From Bacteroides sp. (GTDB lineage Bacteria > Bacteroidota > Bacteroidia > Bacteroidales > Bacteroidaceae): a DNA stretch of 64,000 nucleotides. Location: assembly GCF_030151085.1 (NCBI RefSeq), contig NZ_JASLER010000013.1, forward strand, positions 9,506 through 73,505, given 5' to 3'. Position numbers and translations under genes: made by a program. Within the stretch, counting starts at the first letter, position 1; each line of letters starts with the position of its first letter. Below, in pieces: positions 1 through 9,070 of the stretch. Below the pieces are notes generated by a model. That model saw only the letters and a program-made list of their open reading frames with translations, was not told the DNA's origin and did not search any database.

Positions 1-2
1 AG

Positions 3-2450
3 ACAGGTGTTAAGGTTCCTACCAGCAGCATTGCCGTAATAGAGAAAGACGGCGCAGTTGTAGGCTATACCTTTACTATTAACGGTGTAGAATATCCTTT
101 CTATGTAGCTGATGCTTTGCCTTTGACAAGCTTGGTATTTAAACCGGCTGCTTATCTGAGCGGTGTTGAAGCTATGAAGGCTGCTAACTTGACTTACACT
201 AAGTGGGCTAAGAACGCATATACATTGAGTGCTGTTGGTGAAACTTGGCAAGCACCCGTTGCTGCTGCTAAAGCTAGCAATATTACTCCTGATATGGTTG
301 CTTACTATCATGTAAGTCCGATTGGCGTTACTATGAAACAAATCTCTAAGTTAGTATTAACTGCTGATGATAAAGACTTCATTGGTACCCGTGCTGCTTT
401 TGCTATCGGTGATGTAGATCTGAGCAAATGTTCTATCGAAGATGGTTTGTTGAGAGTTGTATTCAATGGTAACAGCGAATCTATCCAGAAAATAGATGCT
501 TCTAAGATTACTGTGATGAACTTGAAAGCTACCGTTAATGTAAATGGTGGAAGCAAGACAATCCAGTCTGACTATGCTGCTATCTACAAAACAGTGATGA
601 AAGACTTTGTTTTGGCTAATGCTAAATCAATCGCTACTCCTGATAAGGCACACTTGTATGGTGCAGACAACCAACGCAATTTGATTGGTAAAGCTGAAGA
701 TGCAATCAAGGCTGATCCGATGTGTGAAGTTGCTTATGACAATACTAAGGGTATTGACTTGAAGGATTATGTTGAAACTCATTATAAAGAGTTTGCCGAC
801 AAAGAAAAGACTCAAGGTGAACAAATTGGTACTGAAAAAACACTTACCAACGCTCAGTTAGCTGACTACGGTTTGAAGCTGGTTTACACTTTATCTGATT
901 ACTATCAGGGTGAAGAAAACAAGACTAACCAAAGTTCATTCGCAAAATTGAACGGTAGTGTATTGGTGGCAAGCATCGAAGGTGTAACTGAAGCTCCTAT
1001 CGCTGCTGTAGGCCGTATGCCTTTGGTTCGCGTAGAATTACAAAGAATTTCTGACGGTGAAGTTGTTAATGTTGGTTGGATCAAGGTTAAGATCACAAGA
1101 GGTGATGTTGCCGGTCTGAACTGGACTAAAGATTGTGGTAACTTCAACTTGAGCTGCAACGATCAGAAGTACACTGTACAGTATATGGAAATGAACATTA
1201 ATATCTATCAGAAGCTTGGTTTGACTAAGGCTGACTTCCACGCAATCTATGAATTGGATGTAGATGTAAATGGAAATGCTAAACTGAAAGCAACTGATGA
1301 TGGTGTTGTATCTCCGTTGACTGATGCTGATGCAGATCGTGAAACTATCTGTCTGAAGTGGACTTTGACTCCGTTTGATGCATTGAACGCAATCAATAAG
1401 AAAGAAGGCAAAGTAACTGCTACAGCTACTTACAAACCGAAGAATGATGATTCTCGTGGCAATGTAACTATCACATTCACTGCTGTTGTTAATTCTCCTT
1501 CTGCAAGCTTCGATGCTGGTAGCAAGATCGCTGAATACTGGTATAACACCATGAGCGGTATCAGAATCAACACTGTAGTTCCTGGTACATTGACTAATGA
1601 CTGTGCATTCATCTCTGATATGGATAACGTATTCGTAGGCAACAAACCTTCATTCAAGTTGAACAATGCTGCAAGCGAAGACTTCCAGATCAAGAATGTA
1701 ACTTACAAGTATATCTTTGCTAGCAAGAACGAAAAAGTTGAAGCTTTGGGTAACGACGGTGTAACTTATGTATTGCATGTTGCAAGTGAAACTTTATTGC
1801 AGGCTGCTCCGAAGGGTAGTGTTGCTTATAAAGATGTAGCTAAGATTAACCAGGCTACTGGTGAAATTGCATACCAGGATAATGCTGTTGCAAAAGCAAT
1901 CTTGAATACTTACTCTCATAGCGAAACTCCGTTCAGCGCTAAGGTTGATGTTATCTTGACTAACAAGTGTGACATGAACTTGCCGATGACTGATGGTGAA
2001 TTCGATGCAGCATTCTTGCGTCCTGTTAACGTATTCCCGAACACTGGCAAATACTTCGTTGATGGTAAAGATGCCGGTTCTTCAGTGAAGATGCTTGACT
2101 TGGTTTACTTGACTGACTGGAGAGATTACAAGTTCGAAAAGACTGCTGATTACGATGGAACTACTTACTATAATTACTATGGTGTACAATCTATCGCAAT
2201 TGACAAGGCTAACATAACTTGTGACTTGAATAAGGGTGACCTCGAAACTCAGAAGTTAGCGAAAGTAACTGATCAGATCGTTATCGATCAAACAGGTGCT
2301 ACAGCTCATCCTTACGGTACAATTACTTACACAAACAACACTAATAACGTTCAGGCATTCAAGGTTAAGATTCCTGTAATCGTTACTTATAAGTGGGGTA
2401 CTGTGAAGACTGCAGTTTATATGGAAATCAAGAAAACTGAAGGAAACTAA
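3..2450 (+). CDS. Large surface or secreted protein of unknown function, 5' end outside window
   Basis: The reading frame is open from the first bases of the window, so the N-terminus is missing; at least 815 residues are visible. The visible part has no membrane segment and no catalytic motif I recognise. It is rich in Ala, Asn, Thr and Lys and beta-prone, like the big exported proteins of Bacteroides. Codon use is strikingly uniform (GCT, AAG, GTA, ACT), which suggests very high expression. A strong terminator follows at about 2543, and an OmpA-family gene comes next, fitting an envelope role. It could belong to the family whose members carry a DUF4988/PL29-type N-terminal region, but that part lies outside the window, so I do not assign a function. 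Confidence 0.8.
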   Translation, partial: TGVKVPTSSIAVIEKDGAVVGYTFTINGVEYPFYVADALPLTSLVFKPAAYLSGVEAMKAANLTYTKWAKNAYTLSAVGETWQAPVAAAKASNITPDMVAYYHVSPIGVTMKQISKLVLTADDKDFIGTRAAFAIGDVDLSKCSIEDGLLRVVFNGNSESIQKIDASKITVMNLKATVNVNGGSKTIQSDYAAIYKTVMKDFVLANAKSIATPDKAHLYGADNQRNLIGKAEDAIKADPMCEVAYDNTKGIDLKDYVETHYKEFADKEKTQGEQIGTEKTLTNAQLADYGLKLVYTLSDYYQGEENKTNQSSFAKLNGSVLVASIEGVTEAPIAAVGRMPLVRVELQRISDGEVVNVGWIKVKITRGDVAGLNWTKDCGNFNLSCNDQKYTVQYMEMNINIYQKLGLTKADFHAIYELDVDVNGNAKLKATDDGVVSPLTDADADRETICLKWTLTPFDALNAINKKEGKVTATATYKPKNDDSRGNVTITFTAVVNSPSASFDAGSKIAEYWYNTMSGIRINTVVPGTLTNDCAFISDMDNVFVGNKPSFKLNNAASEDFQIKNVTYKYIFASKNEKVEALGNDGVTYVLHVASETLLQAAPKGSVAYKDVAKINQATGEIAYQDNAVAKAILNTYSHSETPFSAKVDVILTNKCDMNLPMTDGEFDAAFLRPVNVFPNTGKYFVDGKDAGSSVKMLDLVYLTDWRDYKFEKTADYDGTTYYNYYGVQSIAIDKANITCDLNKGDLETQKLAKVTDQIVIDQTGATAHPYGTITYTNNTNNVQAFKVKIPVIVTYKWGTVKTAVYMEIKKTEGN

Positions 2451-2542
2451 TTCTGGATCTCAAATAACCAGTAATATAAGAAACTCGTCTGTGAAGATAG
2501 GTCTCACTTTCACAATCGTGAAAAGTAAAACATGTTATGATG

Positions 2543-2575
2543 GAGGATGTCCCAAGCGGGGGCATCCTCTTTTTT
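2543..2575 (+). terminator. Rho-independent terminator of the surface protein gene
   Basis: An 11-bp stem (2543-2553 with 2559-2569, one G-T pair) closes a 5-nt loop and is followed by six T residues. It lies about 95 bp after the stop codon at 2450. Confidence 0.9.
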
Positions 2576-2629
2576 CATGATCTTGCTTTTTCAGATTGCA
2601 ATATTCATTACTTAGAAAAATAATTGATT

Positions 2630-3754
2630 ATGAAATTAAAAAGAAATCTTTTGCTTTTTGCTTTAAGCCTGAGTACTCTGGCTGCTTTAGGGCAAACTGC
2701 TTCTTCAAAACAGATTAACGGGGATGAAGAAACTGTTTTTACTCCGCATTGGTATATGCAAGTTCAAGCGGGCGCCGCACAGACAGTGGGTGAAACCGGA
2801 CTTGAAAAACTTATCTCTCCAGCGGCAGCTCTTTCAGCCGGATACAAGTTCACTTCCCTGTGGGGAATACGTGCGGGTATCAGTGGATGGCAAGCAAAAG
2901 GCACGTGGGCAGTTCTTCCGGATGCTTATAAGTTCAACTTTCTGCAAGGGAATGTAGATGCAACACTCGATTTGAGTAATCTGTTTTGCCGTTATAACTG
3001 CAAGCGCTTTTTTAATGCTTATATGTTCTTGGGTGCGGGCATTAACGGAGCGTTCAATAACGATGATGCCATTGCATTAGATAATGCCGGTTACAGCGGG
3101 GAGTATTTATGGAAGGGTAAAAAAGTATTTTTTGCCGGCAGAGGCGGATTGGGTGCAAACATGCGCTTAAGTAACTGTGTATCTTTCAACATCGAAGTAA
3201 ATGCGAACGTCCTCTCTGATAAATTCAACTCTAAGAAAGCGGATAATCCGGATTGGCAATTCAATGCATTGGCGGGATTAACTTTCAAGTTTGGAAAAAC
3301 CACAAAAAGAACCAATGTTGTGCGTTATGAAACGGCTCCGTTGCCCGTAGAAGTGGTAAGAGAGGTTAAAGAAGAGGTAATTGTACCGGTCGAAGAGAAG
3401 AAAATAGAAGTAAAAGAAGAGATAAAACCGTGGACCGAGCATGTCTTTTTCAAAATAAATTCAGCTGTAATACGTCCCTCCGAAGAGAATAAGCTATTGA
3501 ACCTGATAGCTTTCCTAAAGAAAACTCCGGAGATGAAAGTTACTGTATGCGGATATGCGGATAAGGCTACCGGTACGCCTGCTATTAATATGCGCTTGTC
3601 TAAAGAACGTGCGCAAGCTGTGGTAAAGGTATTGAAGAATAGCGGCATTGCATCCGATAGAATTATACTCGATTTTAAGGGCGATACAGTTCAACCATTC
3701 TCAGTGATCGAAGAGAACCGCGTAGCTATCTGTGTCACCGATAAGATAAATTAA
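2630..3754 (+). CDS. OmpA-family outer-membrane protein
   Basis: Predicted 374-residue envelope protein. I chose the ATG at 2630 (MKLKRNLL) because a typical signal peptide ending near LGQ follows; a TTG two codons upstream is in frame but unlikely. Residues from about 40 to 230 alternate like a beta-barrel (aromatic and Gly-rich strands). A Val/Glu/Lys-rich linker follows at about 240-270, then a C-terminal OmpA-like peptidoglycan-binding domain containing VFFKINSAVIRP, GYAD and the LSKERAQAVVKVL helix. The family anchors the outer membrane to the cell wall. It stands alone between a terminator and the glyS promoter. Confidence 0.9.
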   Translation: MKLKRNLLLFALSLSTLAALGQTASSKQINGDEETVFTPHWYMQVQAGAAQTVGETGLEKLISPAAALSAGYKFTSLWGIRAGISGWQAKGTWAVLPDAYKFNFLQGNVDATLDLSNLFCRYNCKRFFNAYMFLGAGINGAFNNDDAIALDNAGYSGEYLWKGKKVFFAGRGGLGANMRLSNCVSFNIEVNANVLSDKFNSKKADNPDWQFNALAGLTFKFGKTTKRTNVVRYETAPLPVEVVREVKEEVIVPVEEKKIEVKEEIKPWTEHVFFKINSAVIRPSEENKLLNLIAFLKKTPEMKVTVCGYADKATGTPAINMRLSKERAQAVVKVLKNSGIASDRIILDFKGDTVQPFSVIEENRVAICVTDKIN

Positions 3755-3788
3755 TACCTTCATCGGTCCCATTTATGATATAAATCCC

Positions 3789-3796
3789 TATCTTTG
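3789..3796 (+). promoter_or_regulatory. Bacteroides -7 box upstream of glyS
   Basis: TATCTTTG matches the Bacteroides -7 consensus TAnnTTTG and lies 53 bp before the glyS start. A good -33 TTTG box is not obvious, so this is a moderate call. Confidence 0.5.
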
Positions 3797-3848
3797 TGGC
3801 GCTTTTTAGCTAAAAATAAGATTCAAATTAATTTAGATACAACAGAAA

Positions 3849-5390
3849 ATGGCACAAGAAGACGTTTTTAAGAAACTCGTATCGCATTGCAAGGAATATG
3901 GTTTTGTATTCCCTAGTAGTGATATTTACGACGGACTGGGAGCCGTATATGACTACGGTCAGATGGGTGTGGAATTGAAAAATAACATCAAGCAATACTG
4001 GTGGCAAAGTATGGTGCTGCTGCACGAAAACATTGTCGGCATCGATTCAGCTATCTTTATGCACCCCACTATCTGGAAAGCCAGCGGACACGTAGATGCT
4101 TTCAATGACCCTTTGATTGATAATAAAGACTCTAAGAAACGTTATCGTGCCGATGTATTGGTAGAAGATCAGCTTGCTAAGTATGATGACAAGATAAATA
4201 AGGAAGTTGCTAAAGCCGCTAAGAAGTTTGGTGATGCTTTTGACGAAGCTCAGTTCCGCAATACAAACGGACGTGTGTTGGAACACCAGGCTAAACGCGA
4301 TGCTTTGCACGAACGTTTTGCCAAGGCTTTGAACGACAACAACCTTGACGAACTTCGTCAAATTATTGTTGATGAAGAAATCGTTTGTCCTATCAGTGGT
4401 ACAAAGAACTGGACGGAAGTACGTCAGTTTAACCTGATGTTTTCTACAGAAATGGGTTCTACCAGCGATGGTGCTATGAAGATTTATCTTCGTCCGGAGA
4501 CTGCACAGGGTATCTTTGTAAACTACCTGAATGTACAGAAGACCGGTCGTATGAAGATACCTTTCGGTATTGCACAGATTGGTAAAGCATTCCGTAATGA
4601 AATCGTGGCACGCCAATTCATCTTCCGTATGCGTGAGTTCGAACAGATGGAGATGCAGTTCTTCGTAAAACCGGGAACTGAACTCGACTGGTTTGCTAAG
4701 TGGAAAGAAACTCGTCTGAAATGGCATAAAGCTCTTGGTTTTGGTGATGACCATTACCGTTTCCATGATCATGATAAATTGGCTCATTATGCCAATGCTG
4801 CTACAGATATTGAATTCTTGATGCCGTTTGGTTTCAAAGAAGTGGAGGGTGTTCATAGCCGTACGAACTTTGACTTGTCTCAACACGAGAAGTTCTCCGG
4901 AAAGAACATCAAGTATTTCGACCCTGAAACCAACGAAAGCTATGTGCCGTACGTTATTGAGACCTCTATCGGTGTAGACCGTATGTTCCTCAGTATCATG
5001 TCTGCTTCTTATTGCGAAGAGCAATTAGAAAGCGGTGAATCTCGCGTAGTATTGAGATTGCCTGCTGCACTGGCACCGGTGAAACTGGCTGTTATGCCAT
5101 TGATTAAGAAAGATGGTCTGCCTGAGAAAGCGCGCGAGATCATCGACGACTTGAAGTTCCACTTCCATTGCCAATACGATGAGAAAGACTCTATTGGTAA
5201 GCGTTACCGTCGTCAGGATGCCATTGGTACTCCGTTCTGTGTAACGGTAGACCACCAGACTCTGGAAGATAACTGCGTGACTTTGCGTAACCGTGACACG
5301 ATGGAGCAAGAACGCGTAGCTATTTCTGAACTGAACAATATCATTGCAGACCGTGTAAGCATCACATCGTTGCTGAAAACGTTGCAATAA
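3849..5390 (+). CDS. glyS: Glycyl-tRNA synthetase (single-chain, homodimeric type)
   Basis: Charges tRNA-Gly with glycine in the cytoplasm. The 513-residue length and the opening (VSHCKEYGFVFPSSDIYDGL, then DYGQMGVELKNN) are those of the alpha2 class II enzyme. Class II motif 2 is visible around FRNEIVARQFIFRMREFEQMEMQFF, and motif 3 in ETSIGVDRMFL. The C-terminal anticodon-binding domain follows (LAPVKLAVMPL to the end). It has its own likely promoter; the FKBP lipoprotein gene starts 26 bp downstream and may be cotranscribed. Confidence 0.98.
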   Translation: MAQEDVFKKLVSHCKEYGFVFPSSDIYDGLGAVYDYGQMGVELKNNIKQYWWQSMVLLHENIVGIDSAIFMHPTIWKASGHVDAFNDPLIDNKDSKKRYRADVLVEDQLAKYDDKINKEVAKAAKKFGDAFDEAQFRNTNGRVLEHQAKRDALHERFAKALNDNNLDELRQIIVDEEIVCPISGTKNWTEVRQFNLMFSTEMGSTSDGAMKIYLRPETAQGIFVNYLNVQKTGRMKIPFGIAQIGKAFRNEIVARQFIFRMREFEQMEMQFFVKPGTELDWFAKWKETRLKWHKALGFGDDHYRFHDHDKLAHYANAATDIEFLMPFGFKEVEGVHSRTNFDLSQHEKFSGKNIKYFDPETNESYVPYVIETSIGVDRMFLSIMSASYCEEQLESGESRVVLRLPAALAPVKLAVMPLIKKDGLPEKAREIIDDLKFHFHCQYDEKDSIGKRYRRQDAIGTPFCVTVDHQTLEDNCVTLRNRDTMEQERVAISELNNIIADRVSITSLLKTLQ

Positions 5391-5416
5391 TAAATAATAT
5401 CAAAATTAATAGTTAG

Positions 5417-6049
5417 ATGAAGAAAACCATCCTTTTGTTTTTGCCTTTCTTGTTATTCTTGGCAGGTACATTCGTTTCTTGTGAAGAAGTGAAGGAAGTA
5501 GGTAAGTATGATAACTGGAAAGAACGTAATCAAGCGTTTATTGACTCAATAAAGCATGAAACGGGTGATATGTATGTGGCTACAATGGAGGACTTAAAGA
5601 AGGTTCCTGAAGGTGACCTGTTTGCTATTGAAACTACAGCCGGTACAAGTAACGGACGTCAATATGTCTATTGTAAGAAACTGGTGTCAAATACTACTGG
5701 TGAGCTTCCTATTTATACAAGTAATGTAACCACATACTATTATGGTACTTACATTACAGGCGATGAATTCGATGGTTGTTTCAAAGGCTATGGAGCACTC
5801 GACCGGATTATTACAAAACCATTGAAAGAGCCGACTCCGTTTGATGCAACTTCTTCCTTTGCGGTTAATCAGGTAGTTGCAGGCTGGACTGCAGCTTTGC
5901 AGTATATGCGGGTAGGCGAACGTTGGATGCTGTATATTCCATGGGAAAGCGGATATGGTACGTCAGATTATACTCCGTATGGTTCGACAAAAACGATACC
6001 GGGTTATTCTGTATTAACATTCGATTTGATATTGAAAGGCATTAATTAA
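5417..6049 (+). CDS. FKBP-type peptidyl-prolyl isomerase-like lipoprotein
   Basis: A 210-residue predicted lipoprotein with a lipobox ending in Cys (GTFVSCEE, about residue 22). The C-terminal third carries the FKBP core signature: VNQVVAGWTAALQYMRVGERW, then LYIPWESGYG and the closing strand VLTFDLILKGI. FKBP proteins catalyse proline cis-trans isomerisation and help fold exported proteins. The first half resembles the extra N-terminal region of Bacteroidetes FKBP lipoproteins. It sits 26 bp after glyS and ends before a perfect terminator hairpin. Confidence 0.88.
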   Translation: MKKTILLFLPFLLFLAGTFVSCEEVKEVGKYDNWKERNQAFIDSIKHETGDMYVATMEDLKKVPEGDLFAIETTAGTSNGRQYVYCKKLVSNTTGELPIYTSNVTTYYYGTYITGDEFDGCFKGYGALDRIITKPLKEPTPFDATSSFAVNQVVAGWTAALQYMRVGERWMLYIPWESGYGTSDYTPYGSTKTIPGYSVLTFDLILKGIN

Positions 6050-6105
6050 AGACTCGGTCTTTATAATGGTAACTGCTTCTATAAAGAAGAAGTTACCTAA
6101 AGAAT

Positions 6106-6155
6106 TGCACCTCAAAAGTTGATTATAAAACTTTTGAGGTGCATTTCTTTTTTTG
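6106..6155 (+). terminator. Strong terminator after the FKBP gene
   Basis: A perfect 14-bp stem (6107-6120 with 6129-6142) closes an 8-nt loop and is followed by a T-rich run with seven consecutive T residues. Confidence 0.92.
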
Positions 6156-6303
6156 TACTATAGCTTTGGTTGTTTTAGTGAATATTCTGCAACGGAGTGG
6201 CTACATGCGGATAACCGTTTTCAAACTATTCATGAAGAAGTAATTAATTATCTGCTATCGCGATTAACATAAGCTTTTATGAGATTATCCATTATCTTTT
6301 CAC

Positions 6304-6311
6304 TACTTTTG
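6304..6311 (+). promoter_or_regulatory. Possible -7 box for the HU-like gene
   Basis: TACTTTTG fits TAnnTTTG, 204 bp upstream of the start at 6515. If it is used, the whole 22-bp repeat array at 6324-6503 would be transcribed as a 5' leader. The -33 box is weak. Confidence 0.4.
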
Positions 6312-6323
6312 CATAAGTGATTG

Positions 6324-6503
6324 ATAACGTTCAACCATGGTTGAATGATATTCCGACGAAGGTTGAACGAACGTCCGGCGATGGTTGGAAAATCTCTTTA
6401 CCATGGTCGAACGGTGATGATTGCTTGTGTATAATGTGATAATCCCTTATGTTTAACAGGATAATCCTTTGTGTGTAACGGGATAATAGTATGTATCTGA
6501 TAA
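6324..6503 (+). repeat. Degenerate 22-bp tandem repeat array, two series of four units
   Basis: Series one: GGTTGAA, GGTTGAA, GGTTGGA and GGTCGAA begin at 6339, 6361, 6383 and 6405, exactly 22 bp apart. The first unit contains a perfect 16-bp palindrome, TTCAACCATGGTTGAA (6330-6345). Series two: GATGAT, GATAAT, GATAAT and GATAAT begin at 6416, 6438, 6460 and 6482, again exactly 22 bp apart, each followed by a CTTnTGTnTAA-like tail. The array ends 11 bp before the HU-like start codon. No unique spacers are present. Confidence 0.85.
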
Positions 6504-6514
6504 ATCAATAGACT

Positions 6515-7153
6515 ATGGCTATACTCTTTGAATGGTATGAAAATCCGGTGGCACCGCATCAGCCGAAGGAGAAAAGACTCCATGCACGTATCATACTGAA
6601 TGGTAAAGTGGAGACAAAAGATTTGAAGTCGATTATTCAGAAACGCAGTTCGCTGTCGGAGGCTGATGTATCGGCGGTGCTTGAGGCGTTGAGCGACGTT
6701 ATGGGCGATGAACTTCGCGAAGGGCGGCAGGTGCATCTGGATGGTATCGGTTACTTCTATCCCTCGCTGGAATGTACGGAAGAAATAACCCCTGATACGC
6801 CACGGCGCAACGAAAAGGTGAAACTGAAAGCTATCCAGTTCCGTTCGGACCAGCAACTAAAAGATTCCATCGGTCCGGTGAAGTTGCGCCATAGCCAGTA
6901 TTCAAGGCATTCCGGTAATTTGACTGAAGAAGAGATAGATGTGCGGCTCAAAGAGTATTTCAGCACCAATCAGGTATTGACGCGAAGAGATTTTCAAGGT
7001 CTTTGCAAGTTGACTAGAACGACTGCCGCCGACCGCCTGCGCAAGTTGCGTGAAGCGGGAAAACTGAAGAATATCGGACTACGAACACAGCCCATCTATG
7101 TGCCGATGCCGGGTTATTACGGTGTATCGCACGATGTGGTTCCCGGGCAGTAA
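6515..7153 (+). CDS. HU-family DNA-binding protein with extra C-terminal helix-turn-helix region
   Basis: A 212-residue protein. Residues 1-120 match the Bacteroidetes HU-like family (MAILFEWYENP, then the RSSLSEADVSAVLEALSDVM dimerisation helices and HLDGIGYFYPSL). The extra C-terminal part (about 125-200) contains TEEEIDVRLKEYFSTNQVLT and RRDFQGLCKLTRTTAADRLRKL, which looks like a winged-helix or helix-turn-helix unit. HU-like proteins bend DNA and organise the nucleoid. The gene follows the 22-bp repeat array, which could be an autoregulatory target (inference). A hairpin at 7155-7189 separates it from the convergent salvage cluster. Confidence 0.85.
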   Translation: MAILFEWYENPVAPHQPKEKRLHARIILNGKVETKDLKSIIQKRSSLSEADVSAVLEALSDVMGDELREGRQVHLDGIGYFYPSLECTEEITPDTPRRNEKVKLKAIQFRSDQQLKDSIGPVKLRHSQYSRHSGNLTEEEIDVRLKEYFSTNQVLTRRDFQGLCKLTRTTAADRLRKLREAGKLKNIGLRTQPIYVPMPGYYGVSHDVVPGQ

Positions 7154-7154
7154 G

Positions 7155-7189
7155 GAAGTTATGAGTTATAACATATAACTCATAACTTC
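7155..7189. terminator. Bidirectional hairpin between convergent genes
   Basis: A perfect 16-bp inverted repeat (7155-7170 with 7174-7189) with a 3-nt loop lies between two convergent stop codons. It has short T/A flanks and no long T run, so termination strength is uncertain. Confidence 0.7.
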
Positions 7190-7196
7190 TTAAGGA

Positions 7197-9056
7197 TTAT
7201 ATTTTCTTCTTCAACTCCTTGGCCCAAATTTTATACCCTTCCTCATTCAGGTGCAGCCCTTCGTTGGTAAGTTCAGGGCGAAGTGCATTTGTTCCTTTTT
7301 CGGTGAAAAGCGGAAAGAGATTGACGAAGGTGATGCCTTTCTCACGGGCTAATGCTTCTAGTCCGGCATTGATTTCGGGGATCATGGCTGATTTACCTTC
7401 CAGCTTCTTCCAGCGACCGAAACTTTCATTGATGGGTAGCAGGCTTTGCAGATAAACTCGGGTATCGGGCGACTCTTTGCGAATGCGATCTACTACCATG
7501 CCGATGTTGTTGATAATTCCGTTCGTGGTGGAGTCTTGTGAAATATCGTTCACGCCGATAAGTAAGAAGAGTTTTGCGGGATGACCGGGTAATATCTGAT
7601 GAAGGCGATCGTAGATGCCCATTACGTTGTCGCCACTGATGCCACGATTACGAACGTTCTTGTTACCGAGGCGTTCTGCCCAATCTTTTCCGCCTTCGGT
7701 CAGGCTATTGCCCAACATAACGATATCTTTGCTCGTGATGGCGGGTTCGTCCATGAATTGAAGGAAGCGTTTGTAATAATGATCGGTGTATATATGCGGA
7801 GTTGGATAGATAGAAGCAGCTACGGCATTGGCAACCAGTGAACGCAAGCGTACAGTACTATGTCCGTCCTCTGGATGTACGGCATTAATCAGGAAGATAA
7901 CAGAAGTATCGTTGTCAGGGTCGATAACGATAGAAGTTCCTGTATATCCGGTATGGCTGTAAGTATTCGGACTGAATAAATCTCCATTATTCGAGGCGTA
8001 GGCAGTGAAGTTATCCCAGCCAAGGGTACGTCCTAGAGTTGCGGTAGCACGGGGTACTGTACGCATGGCTTTTACACCGAGAGGGCTGAGAATGCGATGA
8101 CCGTTCCACTCGCCACCGTTTTGCAGGGCGGCACAAAGAACAGCAATATCTTCAGCACAAGAGAATACACCGGCATTACCACTGATACCGCCGTTCAATA
8201 CACGCGCTAACGGATCGTGTACTTGTCCGCAAAGGACTTGCCCGTCGGGTTGTTTCTCTGTTGGGGCAATGAGGCTATGCCAGTCGCCTTCGGTCAGGCT
8301 TGCCCAGTGAGCATCGGCGGTATTGCTCCATTTTCCGGATTTGTCGCGTTGGCAAGGCAAGTAATCGGTGTGATCCATGCCAAGCACATCGAAGAGGTTT
8401 TCACGGGCAAACTCACGTAAAGACTTTCCGCTGATGGTTTCAATGATATGTTGCAGGGTGATGAAGTTCAAACAGCTGTATTGAAAGTCGGTTTGCGGTT
8501 CGAAGTCGCGCTTGCAAGTGGCAATGTACTCCATTAGGCCGTCAGGATTGGGCGAACCGTATTTCTTTTCCAACTCTGCTGCGGGAGCGTATGGAGGCAA
8601 GCCGGAGGAGTGTGTCATCAAATCGGCAATGCGGATGGTTTTCTTAGACTTTCCGTCTTCACTCTCCCAACTTTTGAAGTTGGGGATATACATGCTGACG
8701 GGATCGAGCATGCGGAGCTTGCCTTGTTCTGCCAATATCATAGTGCAGACAGCTGTGCTCATTGACTTGCTGCAAGAAGCCATGTCGAAGATGGTGCTGA
8801 CAGTCATTGGCTCTACGTTAGGGTAGATGCGTTTGTTGCCGTATGCTTTCAGGTATGCCATTTTGCCACCTCGCACTACAGCTAGTACGGCACCGGGGAT
8901 ATTCTTGTCGGCAATGGCTTGCTCAATGGCTTTGTCGGCATACATCAGTTTACGTGAGTCCATACCCACTTGTTCCGGGGCTACCCGTTGCAAGGGCTGT
9001 GCACTGGCTTGCAAGGCAAGTGCAAAAAGAATCAAAGTGGAGAGAATGTGTTTCAT
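7197..9056 (-). CDS. Serine hydrolase (beta-lactamase fold) fused to an SGNH/GDSL esterase
   Basis: A 619-residue secreted protein with a signal peptide (LFALALQASAQ). Residues 25-410 form a class C beta-lactamase/DD-peptidase-like domain with the SxxK nucleophile motif in DMASCSKSM (Ser94, Lys97). Residues from about 425 form an SGNH hydrolase: GNSLTEGG (block I Ser), RGISGDNV (Gly block), GVNDIS (Asn block) and LHLNEEGY (catalytic His). Such domains cut peptide or ester bonds; on cell-wall material they could trim D-Ala or remove O-acetyl groups (inference). It is the last gene of the minus-strand salvage run, 14 bp after murQ. Confidence 0.85.
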   Translation of the reverse strand: MKHILSTLILFALALQASAQPLQRVAPEQVGMDSRKLMYADKAIEQAIADKNIPGAVLAVVRGGKMAYLKAYGNKRIYPNVEPMTVSTIFDMASCSKSMSTAVCTMILAEQGKLRMLDPVSMYIPNFKSWESEDGKSKKTIRIADLMTHSSGLPPYAPAAELEKKYGSPNPDGLMEYIATCKRDFEPQTDFQYSCLNFITLQHIIETISGKSLREFARENLFDVLGMDHTDYLPCQRDKSGKWSNTADAHWASLTEGDWHSLIAPTEKQPDGQVLCGQVHDPLARVLNGGISGNAGVFSCAEDIAVLCAALQNGGEWNGHRILSPLGVKAMRTVPRATATLGRTLGWDNFTAYASNNGDLFSPNTYSHTGYTGTSIVIDPDNDTSVIFLINAVHPEDGHSTVRLRSLVANAVAASIYPTPHIYTDHYYKRFLQFMDEPAITSKDIVMLGNSLTEGGKDWAERLGNKNVRNRGISGDNVMGIYDRLHQILPGHPAKLFLLIGVNDISQDSTTNGIINNIGMVVDRIRKESPDTRVYLQSLLPINESFGRWKKLEGKSAMIPEINAGLEALAREKGITFVNLFPLFTEKGTNALRPELTNEGLHLNEEGYKIWAKELKKKI

Positions 9057-9070
9057 ACTATTTAATTGTA

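Larger units (their letters stand above)
6050..6514. other. Intergenic region between the FKBP and HU-like genes
   Basis: This 465-bp gap holds the FKBP terminator, a possible promoter at 6304 and the 22-bp repeat array. The A+T-rich stretch at 6156-6300 shows no gene or structure that I can support. Confidence 0.7.

Noticed and set aside
4047..5024. Long open frame antisense to glyS (325 codons)
   Set aside because: It is the mirror of a strongly conserved synthetase gene, arises from codon bias, and has no recognisable protein features.
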